32,201 nucleotides of DNA. Source: Faecalitalea sp. UBA4312 (GTDB lineage Bacteria; Bacillota_I; Bacilli_A; Erysipelotrichales; Erysipelotrichaceae). The DNA is taken from NCBI GenBank assembly GCA_002394635.1, contig DGUK01000046.1:1-32201 (forward strand). Reading direction: 5' to 3'. Each line of letters opens with the position of its first letter. Within the stretch, counting starts at the first letter, position 1. The position numbers and the translations under genes are program-made. Under the pieces are notes generated by a model that worked only from the letters and a program-made list of their open reading frames with translations, made no database searches and had not been told where the DNA came from. Shown piece after piece: positions 32,190 through 32,201 of this stretch.

Positions 32190-32201
32190 ACAAAACCCGG
32201 A

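Overview
The window comes from a low-to-moderate GC, anaerobic Gram-positive bacterium. The evidence is strong AGGAGG-type ribosome sites, compact ATGA-coupled operons, intrinsic terminators after most units, a Firmicutes-type GlpP antiterminator, an LCP-family wall enzyme and an energy-conserving Ech hydrogenase. The gene style suggests a gut Firmicute, perhaps Erysipelotrichia, but that placement is an inference. No rRNA, tRNA, CRISPR array, phage or insertion sequence was seen.

Region 1 (53-1389, minus strand): a radical SAM/SPASM enzyme translationally coupled to a 69-residue lipoprotein that carries two V-Y-G-P-P repeats. This looks like a maturase with its lipid-anchored peptide substrate and is the least understood unit here. 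Region 2 (1413-9248): hypA on the plus strand meets, stop codon to stop codon, a long minus-strand operon echABCDEF-hypCDE. That operon encodes a six-subunit ferredoxin-linked, ion-pumping [NiFe] hydrogenase and part of its maturation set; hypB and hypF are not in the window.

Region 3 (9299-15254): a degenerate GGDEF protein behind a possible attenuator leader, a small lipoprotein, a membrane pyrophosphatase (hppA), a GT4 glycosyltransferase, a GIY-YIG protein that may be leaderless, and an unknown membrane protein. Region 4 (15276-23955): a glycerol regulon. It holds a leader with a cre-like palindrome and a terminator hairpin, then glpP-glpK-glpF, then an operon of two FAD oxidoreductases and a DUF1667 protein (an apparent three-part glycerol-3-phosphate dehydrogenase) followed by dhaKLM. 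Glycerol would enter by GlpF, be phosphorylated by GlpK and be oxidised to dihydroxyacetone phosphate; DhaKLM would add phosphoenolpyruvate-driven phosphorylation of dihydroxyacetone. GlpK carries Glu at the position where many Firmicutes have the HPr-phosphorylated His.

Region 5 (23969-32189): an NhaC-type antiporter divergent from alanine dehydrogenase; a flavin reductase gene broken by one in-frame TAA, followed by a flavodoxin-family reductase; an old-yellow-enzyme oxidoreductase divergent from a TetR regulator across a perfect palindromic operator; and an LCP protein with an N-terminal binding-protein-like domain. Overall the window is rich in redox and ion-gradient machinery (Ech, HppA, NhaC, flavoenzymes), which fits a fermenter that balances electrons through ferredoxin and hydrogen.
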